Shown here in pieces: positions 27,190 through 37,607 of a stretch of 64,000 nucleotides of DNA. The stretch covers positions 248,001 to 312,000 of the forward strand of contig OZ241979.1 in assembly GCA_965204235.1 (NCBI GenBank). The letters are read 5' to 3'. The translations under genes and the position numbers were made by a program. The stretch comes from JAJDTQ01 sp965204235 (GTDB lineage Bacteria > Desulfobacterota > Binatia > UBA9968 > JAJDTQ01). Under the pieces are notes generated by a model, which was given only the letters and a program-made list of their open reading frames with translations, searched no databases and was not told where the DNA came from. How positions within the stretch are numbered: the first letter of the stretch is position 1; each line of letters begins with the position of its first letter.

Positions 27190-28095
27190 TCAGAGAGGAA
27201 AGCGGGTCAACTCCACGAAACGCCGGTAACGTTCATCGATCTCCTCCCGCTCCAGGGCCAGCAGCCGCCGGGGGCCGAAGTCCTCCACGGTGAACGACGC
27301 GGTGACGTTGCCATAGACGATGGCGCGCCGGAGGGCGTCTTCGCCGGAGTCCTCCACCGCGGCCAGACAGCCCAGGAAGGCGCCGGCAAAGGAGTCCCCC
27401 GCGCCGGTGGGGTCGAGCACCTCTTCCAGAGGGTAGGCCGGCACGACGAAGGTCGAAGCGCGGGAGAACTGGAAGACGCCGTACTCGCCGCGCTTGACGA
27501 GCACCGTCCGGGGGCCCATCTCCAGTATGGCGCGAGCGGCCCGGACGATGTTGCGGCGGCCGCTCAGCATGCACGCTTCCGAGTCGTTGATGACCACGGT
27601 CCCGACCCGCTCCAGGACCTTGCCGAGGTCTCCGGGGTGCTCGCGGATCCAGTGGTCCATGGTGTCGCAGGCTACCAGCCGGGGCCGCCGCAACCGGGAC
27701 AGGACCTCCAACTGGGTGGCCGGGGCGATGTTGCCGAGGAAGGCGTACTCCGTGTCCTCGTATCCCGCGGGCATCCGCGGGACGAAGTCCCGCAGCACGT
27801 TGAGCCGGACTTCCAGGGTATCCCGGACGTTCAGGTCCTCGTGGTACCGTCCGCGCCAGACGAAGGTGTCGCCCCTGGCCCGTTGCAGCCCTTCCAGGTC
27901 CACCCCGCTGCGCGACAGCGCGGCCAGATGTTCCTCCGGGAAGTCCTCGCCCACCACCCCGACCACCCGCACCGGGGCGAAGAACGCCGCGGCCGCGGCG
28001 AAGTACGCGGCCGAGCCGCCGAGGACCCGGTCCACACTGCCGTGAGGGGTCTCGATGGAATCGAAGCCCATGGAGCCCACCACGAGAACGCTCAT
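27190..28095 (-). CDS. PfkB-family sugar/nucleoside kinase
   Basis: Carbohydrate or nucleoside kinase of the ribokinase/PfkB fold, 301 aa. Seen: LGGSAAYFAAAAAFF near residue 26, GVVGEDFP, and the anion-hole and catalytic-base motif EVLDPTGAGDSFAGAFLG. ATG 28095 has GGAGGG well placed upstream. It lies between mtnP and ugd in the long minus-strand operon. Kinases of this group next to mtnP are often annotated as adenosine- or sugar-kinase-like and may work in nucleoside salvage together with methylthioadenosine phosphorylase. The exact substrate is not determinable. Confidence 0.9.
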   Translation of the reverse strand: MSVLVVGSMGFDSIETPHGSVDRVLGGSAAYFAAAAAFFAPVRVVGVVGEDFPEEHLAALSRSGVDLEGLQRARGDTFVWRGRYHEDLNVRDTLEVRLNVLRDFVPRMPAGYEDTEYAFLGNIAPATQLEVLSRLRRPRLVACDTMDHWIREHPGDLGKVLERVGTVVINDSEACMLSGRRNIVRAARAILEMGPRTVLVKRGEYGVFQFSRASTFVVPAYPLEEVLDPTGAGDSFAGAFLGCLAAVEDSGEDALRRAIVYGNVTASFTVEDFGPRRLLALEREEIDERYRRFVELTRFPL

Positions 28096-28167
28096 GGTCG
28101 CCCTCCTCCCGAATGGCGTGACGACGGCCGCCGGTCCGGTCCCGCGCGCACCGCGCCCTCCGGAGAC

Positions 28168-29031
28168 TCAGAGGTACTTGTCGATCAGCGGCGCCAGCTT
28201 CTTCCGGGTGGCCTCGGGGATCACCGACCGGTCCGTGACGATGGCCACGCCCAGGGCCGCGGCGCAGGGGCAGGCGCGCTCGGGCGCGAGGCGCTCCACC
28301 GCACCCCGGATGATCCTCTTGGCCACGTCCACGTTCCGCTGCAGCACCGCGATGACCTCCTCGATCTCCACGTCCCCCGCCTCTTCGTTCCAGCAGTCGT
28401 AGTCCGTGGCCAGAGCGATGGTGGCGAAGCAGATCTCCGCCTCGCGGGCCAGCTTGGCTTCCTGCAGGTTGGTCATGCCGATGACGTCCGCCCCCCAACT
28501 CCGGTAGAGGTGCGATTCGGCCCGGGTGGAGAACTGCGGCCCCTCCATGCAGACGTAGGTGCCCCGGCCGTGCGCCCGTATGTCCTCGGCCCCGGCCGCC
28601 TCCGTCACCGCGGCGCGCAGGGGAGCGCAGAAGGGGTCCGCGAACTGGACGTGGGCCACGACGCCGTCGCCGAAGAACGTGCTCGGACGCTTGCTGGTGC
28701 GGTCGATGAACTGGTCCGGCACCACCACGTGGCCCGGAGCGATCTCCTGCCGGAGACTGCCCACGGCGCTCACCGACAGGATCCGTTCGACCCCGAGCTT
28801 CTTCATGCCGAAGATGTTGGCCCGGTGGTTGACCTCGGTGGGCAGCAGGCGGTGCCCCTGGCCGTGGCGCGGCAGGAAGACCATGGCCGCCCCGCCCAGG
28901 GACCCGGTCACGAAAGGCGCCGAGGGCTCGCCGAAAGGGGTCTCCACCTCCACCTCCCGCACGCCGCGCAACCCCTCCATCTCGTAGAGGCCGGTGCCGC
29001 CGATGACGCCCAGCATCGCGTTCGTTTCCAT
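28168..29031 (-). CDS. mtnP: S-methyl-5'-thioadenosine phosphorylase
   Basis: Phosphorolyses methylthioadenosine to adenine and methylthioribose-1-phosphate in methionine salvage. The 287-aa product has GVIGGTGLYEMEGL at the N-terminus, FLPRHGQGHRLLPTEVNHRA, the substrate loop CMEGPQFSTRAES, IGMTNLQEAKLAREAEI and the MTAP-type DYDCW (ATDYDCWNEE), which separates it from purine nucleoside phosphorylase. Met1 was kept, but Met6 (MLGVIGGTG) is also possible. It sits between rlmN and the PfkB kinase. Confidence 0.95.
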   Translation of the reverse strand: METNAMLGVIGGTGLYEMEGLRGVREVEVETPFGEPSAPFVTGSLGGAAMVFLPRHGQGHRLLPTEVNHRANIFGMKKLGVERILSVSAVGSLRQEIAPGHVVVPDQFIDRTSKRPSTFFGDGVVAHVQFADPFCAPLRAAVTEAAGAEDIRAHGRGTYVCMEGPQFSTRAESHLYRSWGADVIGMTNLQEAKLAREAEICFATIALATDYDCWNEEAGDVEIEEVIAVLQRNVDVAKRIIRGAVERLAPERACPCAAALGVAIVTDRSVIPEATRKKLAPLIDKYL

Positions 29032-29048
29032 CTTCGCCCCCTATCCCG

Positions 29049-30182
29049 TCACGGGTCCCCGGACGAGCCGGTTACCCCCGGGCGGTACGGGCTCCGCGGC
29101 CCCGGGGAACGCCCGTCCGCCCCCGCGGCCGCGGGTTCCGCCGCATGATGCAACTGCCCGCAGGCCGCCTGGATGTCGTCGCCCCGGGGCCGCCGCACGT
29201 GGGTCTGGATCCGGTGGCGCCGCAACTTCTCTGCGAACCTCTCGATGACGTGGTCCGGCGGCCGGCGGAAACCGCTCCCCTCGTGGGGGTTGAAGGGTAT
29301 GAGGTTCACCTTGCAACGGATGCCCCGGAGCTTCGCCGCAAGCTCCGCAGCGTCCTCCACGCGGTCGTTCAGCCCCCGGATCAGCAGGTACTCGAAGGTG
29401 ACCCGCTTGCGGCGCGGCAGCGGCAGGGACCGGCAGCAGTCGAGCAACTGCGACACCGGGTACTTCCGGTTCACCGGCATGAGCTCGGAACGCACCGCGT
29501 CGCGCACGGAATGGAGCGAGACGGCCAAGTTGACGCCGGTCTCCTCCATGAGCCGACGCATCTGCGGCAACAGCCCCACCGTGGAGACGGTGACCTTCCG
29601 GGGCGCGATGCCCATGCCGCCGTGGGCGTCGGTGATGACGTCCAGGGCGCCGCGAACGGCTTCGTAGTTGGCCAACGGCTCGCCCATGCCCATGAACACC
29701 AGGTTCGAGACCCGCGCGTCCTCGGGGCCCCGGCGCTGCGCTTCCAGGACCTGGTCGAGGATCTCCGCCTGGGTCAGGTTGCGTTTCAGCCCCATCCGCG
29801 CGGTGGCGCAGAAGACGCAGCCCAGGCCACACCCGGCCTGGGTCGAGACGCACAGCGTCACCCGGTCCTGCTCCGGGATACGGACCGTTTCCACCGCGTT
29901 GCCGTCGGACAGGCGAAACAGGTACTTGACCGAGCCGTCCCGGGACGAGAGGCGCCGCTCCATCACGAGGCTGCCCACCACGAAGTCCCGGGCCAGGGCC
30001 CGGCGCAACTCCCCGGAGAGGTCGGTCATGCACTCGAAGGAGGCGGCCCGCTTGCGGAAGATCCACCGCCGGATCTGGTGGGCGCGGTACCCGGGCAGTC
30101 CGCGAGCGTCCAGCCATGCGTCGAGCTCCGCCCGGGTCAGCCCTTCGATGGGCCGTCGGGCCTCCGGCGAACCGCTCGTCAC
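29049..30182 (-). CDS. rlmN: 23S rRNA/tRNA adenine-C2 methyltransferase RlmN
   Basis: Radical-SAM enzyme methylating C2 of A2503 in 23S rRNA and A37 in some tRNAs. The 377-aa product has the SAM cluster motif in CGLGCVFCATARMG, LVFMGMGEPLANYEAV, the first methyl-carrying region near TLCVSTQAGCG, and the second catalytic Cys at the conserved end GDDIQAACGQL. Past this motif there is an unusual Pro/Gly-rich tail of about 36 residues. The start is GTG 30182, whose GTGA overlaps the ndk stop, implying coupled translation. Confidence 0.96.
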   Translation of the reverse strand: MTSGSPEARRPIEGLTRAELDAWLDARGLPGYRAHQIRRWIFRKRAASFECMTDLSGELRRALARDFVVGSLVMERRLSSRDGSVKYLFRLSDGNAVETVRIPEQDRVTLCVSTQAGCGLGCVFCATARMGLKRNLTQAEILDQVLEAQRRGPEDARVSNLVFMGMGEPLANYEAVRGALDVITDAHGGMGIAPRKVTVSTVGLLPQMRRLMEETGVNLAVSLHSVRDAVRSELMPVNRKYPVSQLLDCCRSLPLPRRKRVTFEYLLIRGLNDRVEDAAELAAKLRGIRCKVNLIPFNPHEGSGFRRPPDHVIERFAEKLRRHRIQTHVRRPRGDDIQAACGQLHHAAEPAAAGADGRSPGPRSPYRPGVTGSSGDP

Positions 30183-30604
30183 TCCTCCGGAGCCTGGATC
30201 TCGCCCGCGGTGAAGAAGAAGGCGATCTCCGCGGCCGCGGTCTCGGGGGCGTCGGACCCGTGCACGGCGTTGGCCTCCACGTTCGTGCCCCAGTCTTTCC
30301 GGATGGTCCCCGGCGCCGCCTGGGCCGGGTCGGTGGCGCCCATGATCTCCCGGTTCCTGGCGATGGCGCCGTCACCCTCCAGGACCGACACGAATATGGG
30401 ACCCGTGGACATGTAGTCCGTCAGGCTGTCGAAGAACGGCCGCTCCCGATGCACCTGGTAGAAGGATTCCGCCCGTTGCTTGTCCAGCCGGGTCAGCTTC
30501 GCGGCCGCCACCTTGAGCCCGTGGTGCTCGAAGCGGCTCAGGATGTCCCCGATGAGTCCCCGGGCCACCGCTTCCGGCTTGATGATCGAAAGTGTTCGCT
30601 CCAT
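30179..30604 (-). CDS. ndk: Nucleoside diphosphate kinase
   Basis: Transfers the gamma phosphate between nucleoside triphosphates and diphosphates through a phospho-histidine. The 141-aa product starts MERTLSIIKPEAVARGLIG, with FYQVHRERPFF, the conserved GATDPAQAAPGTIRKDWG, and the active-site His in NAVHGSDAPETA. Length is canonical. It follows sucD by three bases and overlaps rlmN, inside the TCA-cycle operon; the pairing with succinyl-CoA synthetase is functionally sensible since both handle nucleoside triphosphates. Confidence 0.98.
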   Translation of the reverse strand: MERTLSIIKPEAVARGLIGDILSRFEHHGLKVAAAKLTRLDKQRAESFYQVHRERPFFDSLTDYMSTGPIFVSVLEGDGAIARNREIMGATDPAQAAPGTIRKDWGTNVEANAVHGSDAPETAAAEIAFFFTAGEIQAPEE

Positions 30605-30607
30605 AGG

Positions 30608-31477
30608 CTATCCCAGCGTCTCCTTCATGGTCCGGCCGATGTCCGCGGGGGACGGCGCCACATGCACGCCCGCCTCGCGCAGGGCTTCGACCTTTTCCGC
30701 GGCGGTCCCCCGGCCTCCGGCGATGATGGCGCCGGCGTGGCCCATGCGCCTGCCCGGGGGAGCGGTCCGTCCCACGATGAAACCCACCACCGGCTTCTTC
30801 ATGCGGGTGCGGATCCACGCTGCGGCGTCCTGCTCGGCGTTCCCTCCGATCTCTCCGATGAGCACCACCGCCTCGGTCTCGGGGTCCTCCTCGAAGGCGC
30901 GCAGCACGTCGATGAAGTCGAGTCCGCGGATGGGGTCGCCGCCGATGCCCACGCAGGTGGACTGGCCCATGCCGAGCCGCGTGAGCTGGTCCACCGCCTC
31001 ATAGGTCAGGGTGCCGCTGCGGGAGACCACGCCGATGCGGCCGCGGCGGTGGATGTGCCCCGGCATGATCCCGATCTTGCACTCGCCCGGGGTGATGACG
31101 CCGGGACAGTTGGGGCCCACCAGCATCGTGCCGCGGTCCTTCAGGTAGCGCTTCACGCGCATCATGTCCTGGACGGGCATGCCTTCGGTGATGCACACCA
31201 CCAGCGGCACGCCCGCGTCCGCGGCTTCCATGACGGCGTCCGCGGCGAAGGCAGGGGGCACGTAGATGACGCTGGCGTTGGCCCCGGTCTCGCGGACGGC
31301 CTCTTCCACGCTGTCGAACACCGGGATGTCCTCGAAGGAGCCGCCCCCCTTCCCCGGGGTGACGCCCGCCACCATCCTGGCGCCGTACTCCTTGCACGCA
31401 CGGGTGTGGAACCGGCCGGTGGCGCCGGTGATCCCCTGGGTCAGCACCCGGGTGGCGGAATCCACGAGTATGCTCAT
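30608..31477 (-). CDS. sucD: Succinyl-CoA synthetase alpha subunit
   Basis: ADP/GDP-forming subunit that binds CoA and carries the phospho-histidine. The 289-aa product has the CoA-binding region ITGATGRFHTRACKEYG, VPPAFAADAVMEAADAG, GPNCPGVITPGECKIGIMPG, IGEIGGNAEQDAA, and the phosphorylated His in MGHAGAIIAGGRGTA. Length matches the family. Its ATG overlaps the sucC stop as ATGA. It forms part of the icd-mdh-sucC-sucD series. Confidence 0.98.
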   Translation of the reverse strand: MSILVDSATRVLTQGITGATGRFHTRACKEYGARMVAGVTPGKGGGSFEDIPVFDSVEEAVRETGANASVIYVPPAFAADAVMEAADAGVPLVVCITEGMPVQDMMRVKRYLKDRGTMLVGPNCPGVITPGECKIGIMPGHIHRRGRIGVVSRSGTLTYEAVDQLTRLGMGQSTCVGIGGDPIRGLDFIDVLRAFEEDPETEAVVLIGEIGGNAEQDAAAWIRTRMKKPVVGFIVGRTAPPGRRMGHAGAIIAGGRGTAAEKVEALREAGVHVAPSPADIGRTMKETLG

Positions 31478-32643
31478 GGCCGAGGCCCTTCCGACCGTAC
31501 CGCGTCCACGATCTTCCGGGCCGCGTCCGCGATGGTGTCCGCGGCGATGATCCGCAGGCCGGACTGCGACAGCAGCTCCCGGCCGAGCTCCACGCGGGTG
31601 CCCTGCAGCCGGACCACCAGCGGCACGGTGACGCCGGTCTCCCTGGCCGCGGCGATGATGCCCGCGGCGATGACGTCGCAGTGCATGATGCCGCCGAATA
31701 TGTTCACCAGCACCCCGCGCACCTTGCGGTCCGAAAGCAGCAGGCGGAAGGCCTGCCCCACCATCTCCTTGCTCGCCCCGCCCCCCACGTCGAGGAAGTT
31801 CGCCGGCGCGCCGCCGTACCGCTGGATGATGTCCATGGTGCCCATGGCCAGCCCCGCGCCGTTGACCATGCAGCCGATGTCGCCGTCCAGCGCCACGTAG
31901 GAGATGCCCAACTCGGACGCCCTGACCTCCCTGGGGTCCTCCTCGGCGACGTCCCGCAACCCCGCGGCCTCGGGTTGACGGAAGAGGGCGTTGTCGTCGA
32001 AGCTCATCTTGGCGTCCAGGGCCAGGAACCGCCGGTCCTCGAGCCGGGCCAGCGGGTTGACCTCCAGCATCAGGCAGTCCGAGTCCAGGAAGGCGCGGTA
32101 GAGGTCCCGGAGCAGCGCTCCGAAGGCGCCCGCGTCCCTGCCGGACAACTCCAGGATCCGGGCCAGGCGGCGGACCTGGAACGGCGCCACCCCCACCACC
32201 GGGTCCACCTGCACCGTGGCGATCTCCTCCGGGCTGGCCACCTCCTCGATCTCCATGCCCCCCTGCCGGCTGGCGATGATGCTCGGCCGGCCCGCGGCGG
32301 CGTCCATGAGGACGGCGCAGTAGAACTCCTTCTCGACCCGCGACGCCCCTTCCACCCAGACCCGCCCCACGACGCGCCCTTCCGGGCCGGTCTGGTGGGT
32401 CACCAGGGGCTTCCCCAACAGGCCTTCCGCGAAACCCGCGGCCTCCTCAGCCGTGTGGACGACCTTGACGCCGCCGGCCTTGCCCCTGCCCCCGGCGTGT
32501 ATCTGGGCCTTCACCACGCACGGGAACCCGATCTCCTGCGCCGCGGCCCGGGCCTCTTCCGCGGTGGCCGCCACCCGGCCATCGGGAACCGGCACGCCGA
32601 ACCGGGCGAGCCACTGTTTCGCCTGGTATTCGTGGACGTTCAT
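31474..32643 (-). CDS. sucC: Succinyl-CoA synthetase beta subunit
   Basis: Nucleotide-binding ATP-grasp subunit of succinyl-CoA synthetase. The 389-aa product starts MNVHEYQAKQWLARFGVPVP; AQIHAGGRGKAGGVKVV, EVNPLARLEDRRFLALDAK, GDIGCMVNGAGLAMGTMD and FLDVGGGASKEMVGQAF are all diagnostic. It follows mdh by 39 bp and overlaps sucD by four bases. Confidence 0.98.
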   Translation of the reverse strand: MNVHEYQAKQWLARFGVPVPDGRVAATAEEARAAAQEIGFPCVVKAQIHAGGRGKAGGVKVVHTAEEAAGFAEGLLGKPLVTHQTGPEGRVVGRVWVEGASRVEKEFYCAVLMDAAAGRPSIIASRQGGMEIEEVASPEEIATVQVDPVVGVAPFQVRRLARILELSGRDAGAFGALLRDLYRAFLDSDCLMLEVNPLARLEDRRFLALDAKMSFDDNALFRQPEAAGLRDVAEEDPREVRASELGISYVALDGDIGCMVNGAGLAMGTMDIIQRYGGAPANFLDVGGGASKEMVGQAFRLLLSDRKVRGVLVNIFGGIMHCDVIAAGIIAAARETGVTVPLVVRLQGTRVELGRELLSQSGLRIIAADTIADAARKIVDAVRSEGPRP

Positions 32644-32682
32644 GAAGTTGTGCGTCCGGGAGCCTGTCCGGCAGGCAGGAAC

Positions 32683-33633
32683 CTAGGCCTGGGCCAGCAC
32701 CCTGTCCATGGCGCCCACGAGATCCTGCACGCGGGACAGGGAGCGGTCGAACGCGCTCTTCTCGTCGGGGGTCAGGTCGATCTCGATGACCTGCTCCACG
32801 CCGCCGGCGCCGAGCAGCACCGGTACGCAGAAATAGCAGCCCCGGACGCCGTACTCGCCTTCGAGCCAGGCGGCGCAGGGCAGGACTTCCTTCTTGTCCA
32901 GCAGGTATGCCTCGGCCATGCGCACCGCCGCGGACGCGGGCGCGTAGAAGGCGGAGCCGGTCTTGAGCAACCCGACGATCTCCCCGCCGGCCATGCGCAC
33001 GCGCTGCTCGATCTCGTCCAGCCGCCCGGACGGGATGAGGCGGTCCACCGGCATCCCTCCCACCCGGCAGGTGCTCCTGACCGGGACCATGTCGTCGCCG
33101 TGGCCGCCCAGCACCATGGCGGTGACGCTCTCCACCGACCGGCCCAGCTCCCGGGCGATGAACGTCCGGTAGCGCGACGAGTCCAGGATGCCCGACTGCC
33201 CCACCACCCGGTTCCTGGGGAAACCGGTCACCCGGCGGCACAGGGTCACCATGGCGTCCAGCGGGTTGGTGATGACGATGACGAAGGCGTCGGGAGCGTG
33301 CTGCCGGATGCCCTCGGACACCTGGGTCATGATCCTGGCGTTGACGCCCAGGAGGTCGTCCCGGCTCATGCCCGGCTTGCGGGCGATGCCCGCGGTCACG
33401 ATGCAGACGTCGGCGCCCACGATGTCCTCGTACCGGGTGGCGCCGGTGATGTCCACGTCGAAGCCCTCGATGGGCGCGGACTGGAGCAGGTCCAGCGCCT
33501 TGCCCTGGGGCAGGCCGTCCACCACGTCGAACAGCACCACGTCCCCCAGCTTCTTGAGGGCGCACAGGTGGGCCATGGTGCCGCCGATGTTGCCGCCCCC
33601 GATCAATGCGATCCTGCGTCTGGAAATGGCCAT
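32683..33633 (-). CDS. mdh: Malate dehydrogenase (LDH-like type)
   Basis: NAD-dependent oxidation of malate to oxaloacetate. The 316-aa product is of the lactate-dehydrogenase-like MDH group found in Deltaproteobacteria and many others. Seen: RRIALIGGGNIGGTMAHL with Asp in VVLFDVVDGLPQGKALD (NAD preference), ARKPGMSRDDLLGVN, VITNPLDAMV, and the catalytic His in MVLGGHGDDMVPV. Arg in place of Gln in the substrate loop (RKPGMSR) fits malate over lactate. It lies 24 bp after icd. Confidence 0.96.
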   Translation of the reverse strand: MAISRRRIALIGGGNIGGTMAHLCALKKLGDVVLFDVVDGLPQGKALDLLQSAPIEGFDVDITGATRYEDIVGADVCIVTAGIARKPGMSRDDLLGVNARIMTQVSEGIRQHAPDAFVIVITNPLDAMVTLCRRVTGFPRNRVVGQSGILDSSRYRTFIARELGRSVESVTAMVLGGHGDDMVPVRSTCRVGGMPVDRLIPSGRLDEIEQRVRMAGGEIVGLLKTGSAFYAPASAAVRMAEAYLLDKKEVLPCAAWLEGEYGVRGCYFCVPVLLGAGGVEQVIEIDLTPDEKSAFDRSLSRVQDLVGAMDRVLAQA

Positions 33634-33657
33634 GATCTTGAGGAGTTACACGACGAA

Positions 33658-34920
<1,263 letters not shown>

Positions 34921-35172
34921 GATCCTCCCCTGGTCTTCGAGTCCTCTGGTTCTTTGGGATAGCCCGTGGGTCGGTCTTCCGGTCCCGGAGACCCTGGGTC
35001 CGGGCGGCGGCCCGGGCCATGGATTCGGCGCCGTCCCGCCCGTCCCGGTCAGGCTGTGAGTGCGGACGCTTGGCCACCAGTCATTAACGAATCTCCGATG
35101 GCGAGTCAAGCGAGCGTCCGCCCGGGGACCGGAACCTGCCATTTTCGCGCGAACCCGTTATATTGGCAGACC
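34921..35172. promoter_or_regulatory. Divergent control region between icd and ccmA
   Basis: A 252-bp gap between divergent operons, so it should hold both promoters. Toward ccmA there is CTGCCA (35136-35141), a 17-bp spacer and TATATT (35159-35164). That promoter would start transcription almost on the ATG at 35173, giving a near-leaderless message or indicating that a later codon is used. I could not pick a convincing icd promoter. Nothing else is recognised in the gap. Confidence 0.35.
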
Positions 35173-35901
35173 ATGGTTCGGGATGGGGTCTTGACCGTGC
35201 GCATGGACGGGGTGTCCAAGGCCTACGGCGTCCTCTGGGCCCTCAGGGAGGTTCGGCTGGAGGTCGCGGTCGGGGAACGGGTGGCGCTCCTGGGTCCCAA
35301 CGGGGCCGGCAAGACCACGCTCCTGAAGCTGCTTGCCGCGTTGACCTACCCCACCGCCGGGGCCATCGAGGTATTCGGCCGCAAGCTCCCCTGCGGCAAC
35401 TCGCCGCTCCGGGGGGCCATCGGGTTCCTGGCGTCCGGCAACCACCTCTACGACCACCTGACGGTGGGCGAGAACCTGCGGTTCTTCGTCTCCCTCTACC
35501 GGAAAGGCGTCGCCCCGGAGGAACGGGAGGAGGCGTTGCGCCAGGTCGGGTTGTACGAGCGGGCCCACGAGTACGCCGCGGCTCTGTCCCTGGGCATGCG
35601 CTGCCGCCTGGCCATGGCCAAATGGCGTCTGGTGAACCCCCGGCTGCTGCTGGCCGACGAGCCTTACGGCGCGCTGGACGCCGCGGGCGCGGACCTGCTG
35701 GACCGTCTCTTCGAGTCCCTCTGCGCCGCGGGCGGGGTCGTGGTGCTGGCCACCCACGACGTCCCCCGGGCGCTCCAACGATGCTCCCGGGCGGTCATCC
35801 TCGACCGGGGCCGGGTGGTCTTCGACGAACCTCGGCAAGACCCCTGGAACCGCTTCCATGCGGCCTTCGCCGCCCTTTCGCGCCGCGGAGGCGCCCGTTG
35901 A
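35173..35901 (+). CDS. ccmA: Haem exporter ATP-binding subunit CcmA
   Basis: ATPase of the CcmABCD complex that releases haem-loaded CcmE during cytochrome c maturation. The 242-aa product has Walker A LLGPNGAGKTTLLK, a degenerate signature in AAALSLGMRCRLAMAKW (the usual LSxGQ is LSLGM here, as in many CcmA proteins), and Walker B RLLLADEPYGALD. ATG 35173 is used; MDGVSKAYG ten codons later is an alternative start. It overlaps ccmB by four bases (TTGA) and leads the full ccm cluster. Confidence 0.92.
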   Translation: MVRDGVLTVRMDGVSKAYGVLWALREVRLEVAVGERVALLGPNGAGKTTLLKLLAALTYPTAGAIEVFGRKLPCGNSPLRGAIGFLASGNHLYDHLTVGENLRFFVSLYRKGVAPEEREEALRQVGLYERAHEYAAALSLGMRCRLAMAKWRLVNPRLLLADEPYGALDAAGADLLDRLFESLCAAGGVVVLATHDVPRALQRCSRAVILDRGRVVFDEPRQDPWNRFHAAFAALSRRGGAR

Positions 35902-36578
35902 CCGGCGTCTGGAGACAGCTCTACTGGCTCCTCTGGAAGGACCTCCTGCTGGAGGCGCGCCGCCGCGACAACCTGACGTCGCTGGCGTTCTTCGCCCTCT
36001 CCCTGGTCTTCCTCTTCTCCTTCGCCTTCGAGGTCTCCGACCACAACGCGTCCCGCATGGCGCCCGGACTGCTGTGGCTCGCCTTCATGTTCAGCGGCAC
36101 CCTGGCCCTGGGCCAGCTCTTCCAGGGAGACCGGGAGAACGACTGCCTGGACGCGCTCCTGCTGGCGCCCATGGACCGGGGCGCCTACTACCTCGCCAAG
36201 GTCTTCTTCAACTTCTCCCTCATGTTCCTGGTGGAACTCGTTGTCCTGCCGCTGTTCGGGATCGTGTTCCGCCTGGACTTCTGGAGCCTGCTGCCGAGCC
36301 TGCTGCTCTACACCCTGCTGGGGACCCTCGGCTTCTGCGTCGTGGGGGTCCTCTTCGCCGCGGTGACGCTGCGCGCCCGGGCGCGGGCGCTGCTGCTTCC
36401 CGTGCTGCTGTTCCCCCTGATGGTCCCGGTGATCCTCGCCACCGTCCGCACCCTGGAGATCGTCCTGGGCGCGGGCGCCCCCGAGGACCTCACCCCCTGG
36501 TTCCGGCTGCTGGTGGGATTCGACCTGATCTTCCTCACCGCGGGCTTCCTGCTGCTGGAGTGGGTCCTCGACGGCTGA
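35898..36578 (+). CDS. ccmB: Haem exporter membrane protein CcmB
   Basis: Polytopic membrane partner of CcmA, 226 aa with six predicted helices. Seen: WRQLYWLLWKDLLLEARRRD at the N-terminus, GLLWLAFMFSGTLALGQLF, the family block FQGDRENDCLDALLLAPMDR and YYLAKVFFNF. The start is TTG 35898, which overlaps the ccmA stop as TTGA, and no later start fits the family N-terminus. A 261-bp gap with repeats separates it from ccmC. Confidence 0.93.
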   Translation: MTGVWRQLYWLLWKDLLLEARRRDNLTSLAFFALSLVFLFSFAFEVSDHNASRMAPGLLWLAFMFSGTLALGQLFQGDRENDCLDALLLAPMDRGAYYLAKVFFNFSLMFLVELVVLPLFGIVFRLDFWSLLPSLLLYTLLGTLGFCVVGVLFAAVTLRARARALLLPVLLFPLMVPVILATVRTLEIVLGAGAPEDLTPWFRLLVGFDLIFLTAGFLLLEWVLDG

Positions 36579-36839
36579 CGCTCCCGCACGACGCGCAACC
36601 CATGTCCCCGTTCCATTTCTCCGAACCCTCCTATCCCCGTTCATCCCGAGCGCCGGCCGTCCGACATCCTCCGCCCTGCGCCGGCCGACCCCATCCCGTT
36701 GGTCCTGAGCGTAGCGGAGCGAAGTCGAAGGACGCGATCTTCCTCCGGGAGGGAGGCCCGGAGCGAGGGCGGCCGCGGAACGGGGGCGAAATGGGACCCG
36801 CGGGTGGGAACTGCCGCCCGCCGATGCTATCATTGACGC
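36579..36839. repeat. ccmB-ccmC gap with dispersed repeat, copy 2 (inverted)
   Basis: The only sizeable gap inside the ccm cluster. At 36696-36735 it carries an inverted copy of the dispersed repeat (GGTCCTGAGCGTAGCGGAGC, then GAAGTCGAAGGACGCG), with a weaker relative (CCCGTTCATCCCGAGCG) at about 36637-36653. No gene is seen. The repeat probably inserted between ccmB and ccmC. Confidence 0.7.
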
Positions 36840-37586
36840 GTGACCACCGTGACTACCGGCGAGAATCCGCCCGGGGCCGAACCGAGGCGGGCGAACGGGG
36901 ACTCCCCGGCCCGGCGAGTCCTCGGCGCCCTCGCCCTGGTCCTCATCGTCACCGGCCTGTACTGGGGGCTGGTGGAGGCGCCGCCGGACGCCCGGCAGGG
37001 CGAGACCCAGCGCATCATGTACCTCCACATCCCCAGCATACTGGTGGCGTACCTGTCGTTCTTCATCGTGTTCGTGGCGAGCTGCCTCTACCTGTGGAAG
37101 GGCGAGCGCCGAGACGACATCCTCGCCCACTCGGCCGCGGAGGTCGGCGTGCTCTTCACCGCCCTGACCATCGTCGAGGGCTCCATATGGGGCAAGCCCA
37201 CCTGGGGGGTCTGGTGGACCGGGGACGCGCGCCTCACCCTCACCGCGGTGCTGCTGCTGATCTTCGTCGGCTACCTGCTGCTCCGGTCGCTCATCGAGGA
37301 CCGGCGGCGCGCGGCCGTGTCCAGCGCCGTCCTCGGCATCATCGGCTTCCTGGACATCCCGTTGATACACATGTCGGTGTACTGGTGGCGCACCCTGCAC
37401 CAGCCCCCGTCCATACTGCGTCCGGACAAGGCGCCCTGGGACAACGTCCATGCGTCCATGCTGTGGCCCCTGGGCGTCAACTTCCTGGCGTTCCTCCTGC
37501 TGTTCTTCTACCTGCTGTCGCTGCGCATACGGCTTGGCGAACTGGAGGACCGGACCGGTCGAAGGAGGCTCTCCGAAGCCCGTTGA
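36840..37586 (+). CDS. ccmC: Haem exporter protein CcmC
   Basis: Membrane protein that delivers haem to CcmE. The 248-aa product has six helices and the tryptophan-rich periplasmic haem-handling motif WGKPTWGVWWTGDARLT; conserved periplasmic histidines are in MYLHIPS and LIHMSVYWWRTLHQPP. The start taken is GTG 36840; the first 25 or so residues are hydrophilic and poorly conserved, so a later GTG is possible. The ccmD gene follows 21 bp downstream. Confidence 0.94.
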   Translation: MTTVTTGENPPGAEPRRANGDSPARRVLGALALVLIVTGLYWGLVEAPPDARQGETQRIMYLHIPSILVAYLSFFIVFVASCLYLWKGERRDDILAHSAAEVGVLFTALTIVEGSIWGKPTWGVWWTGDARLTLTAVLLLIFVGYLLLRSLIEDRRRAAVSSAVLGIIGFLDIPLIHMSVYWWRTLHQPPSILRPDKAPWDNVHASMLWPLGVNFLAFLLLFFYLLSLRIRLGELEDRTGRRRLSEAR

Positions 37587-37607
37587 CGGCTCGGGAGCGC
37601 GGGATCC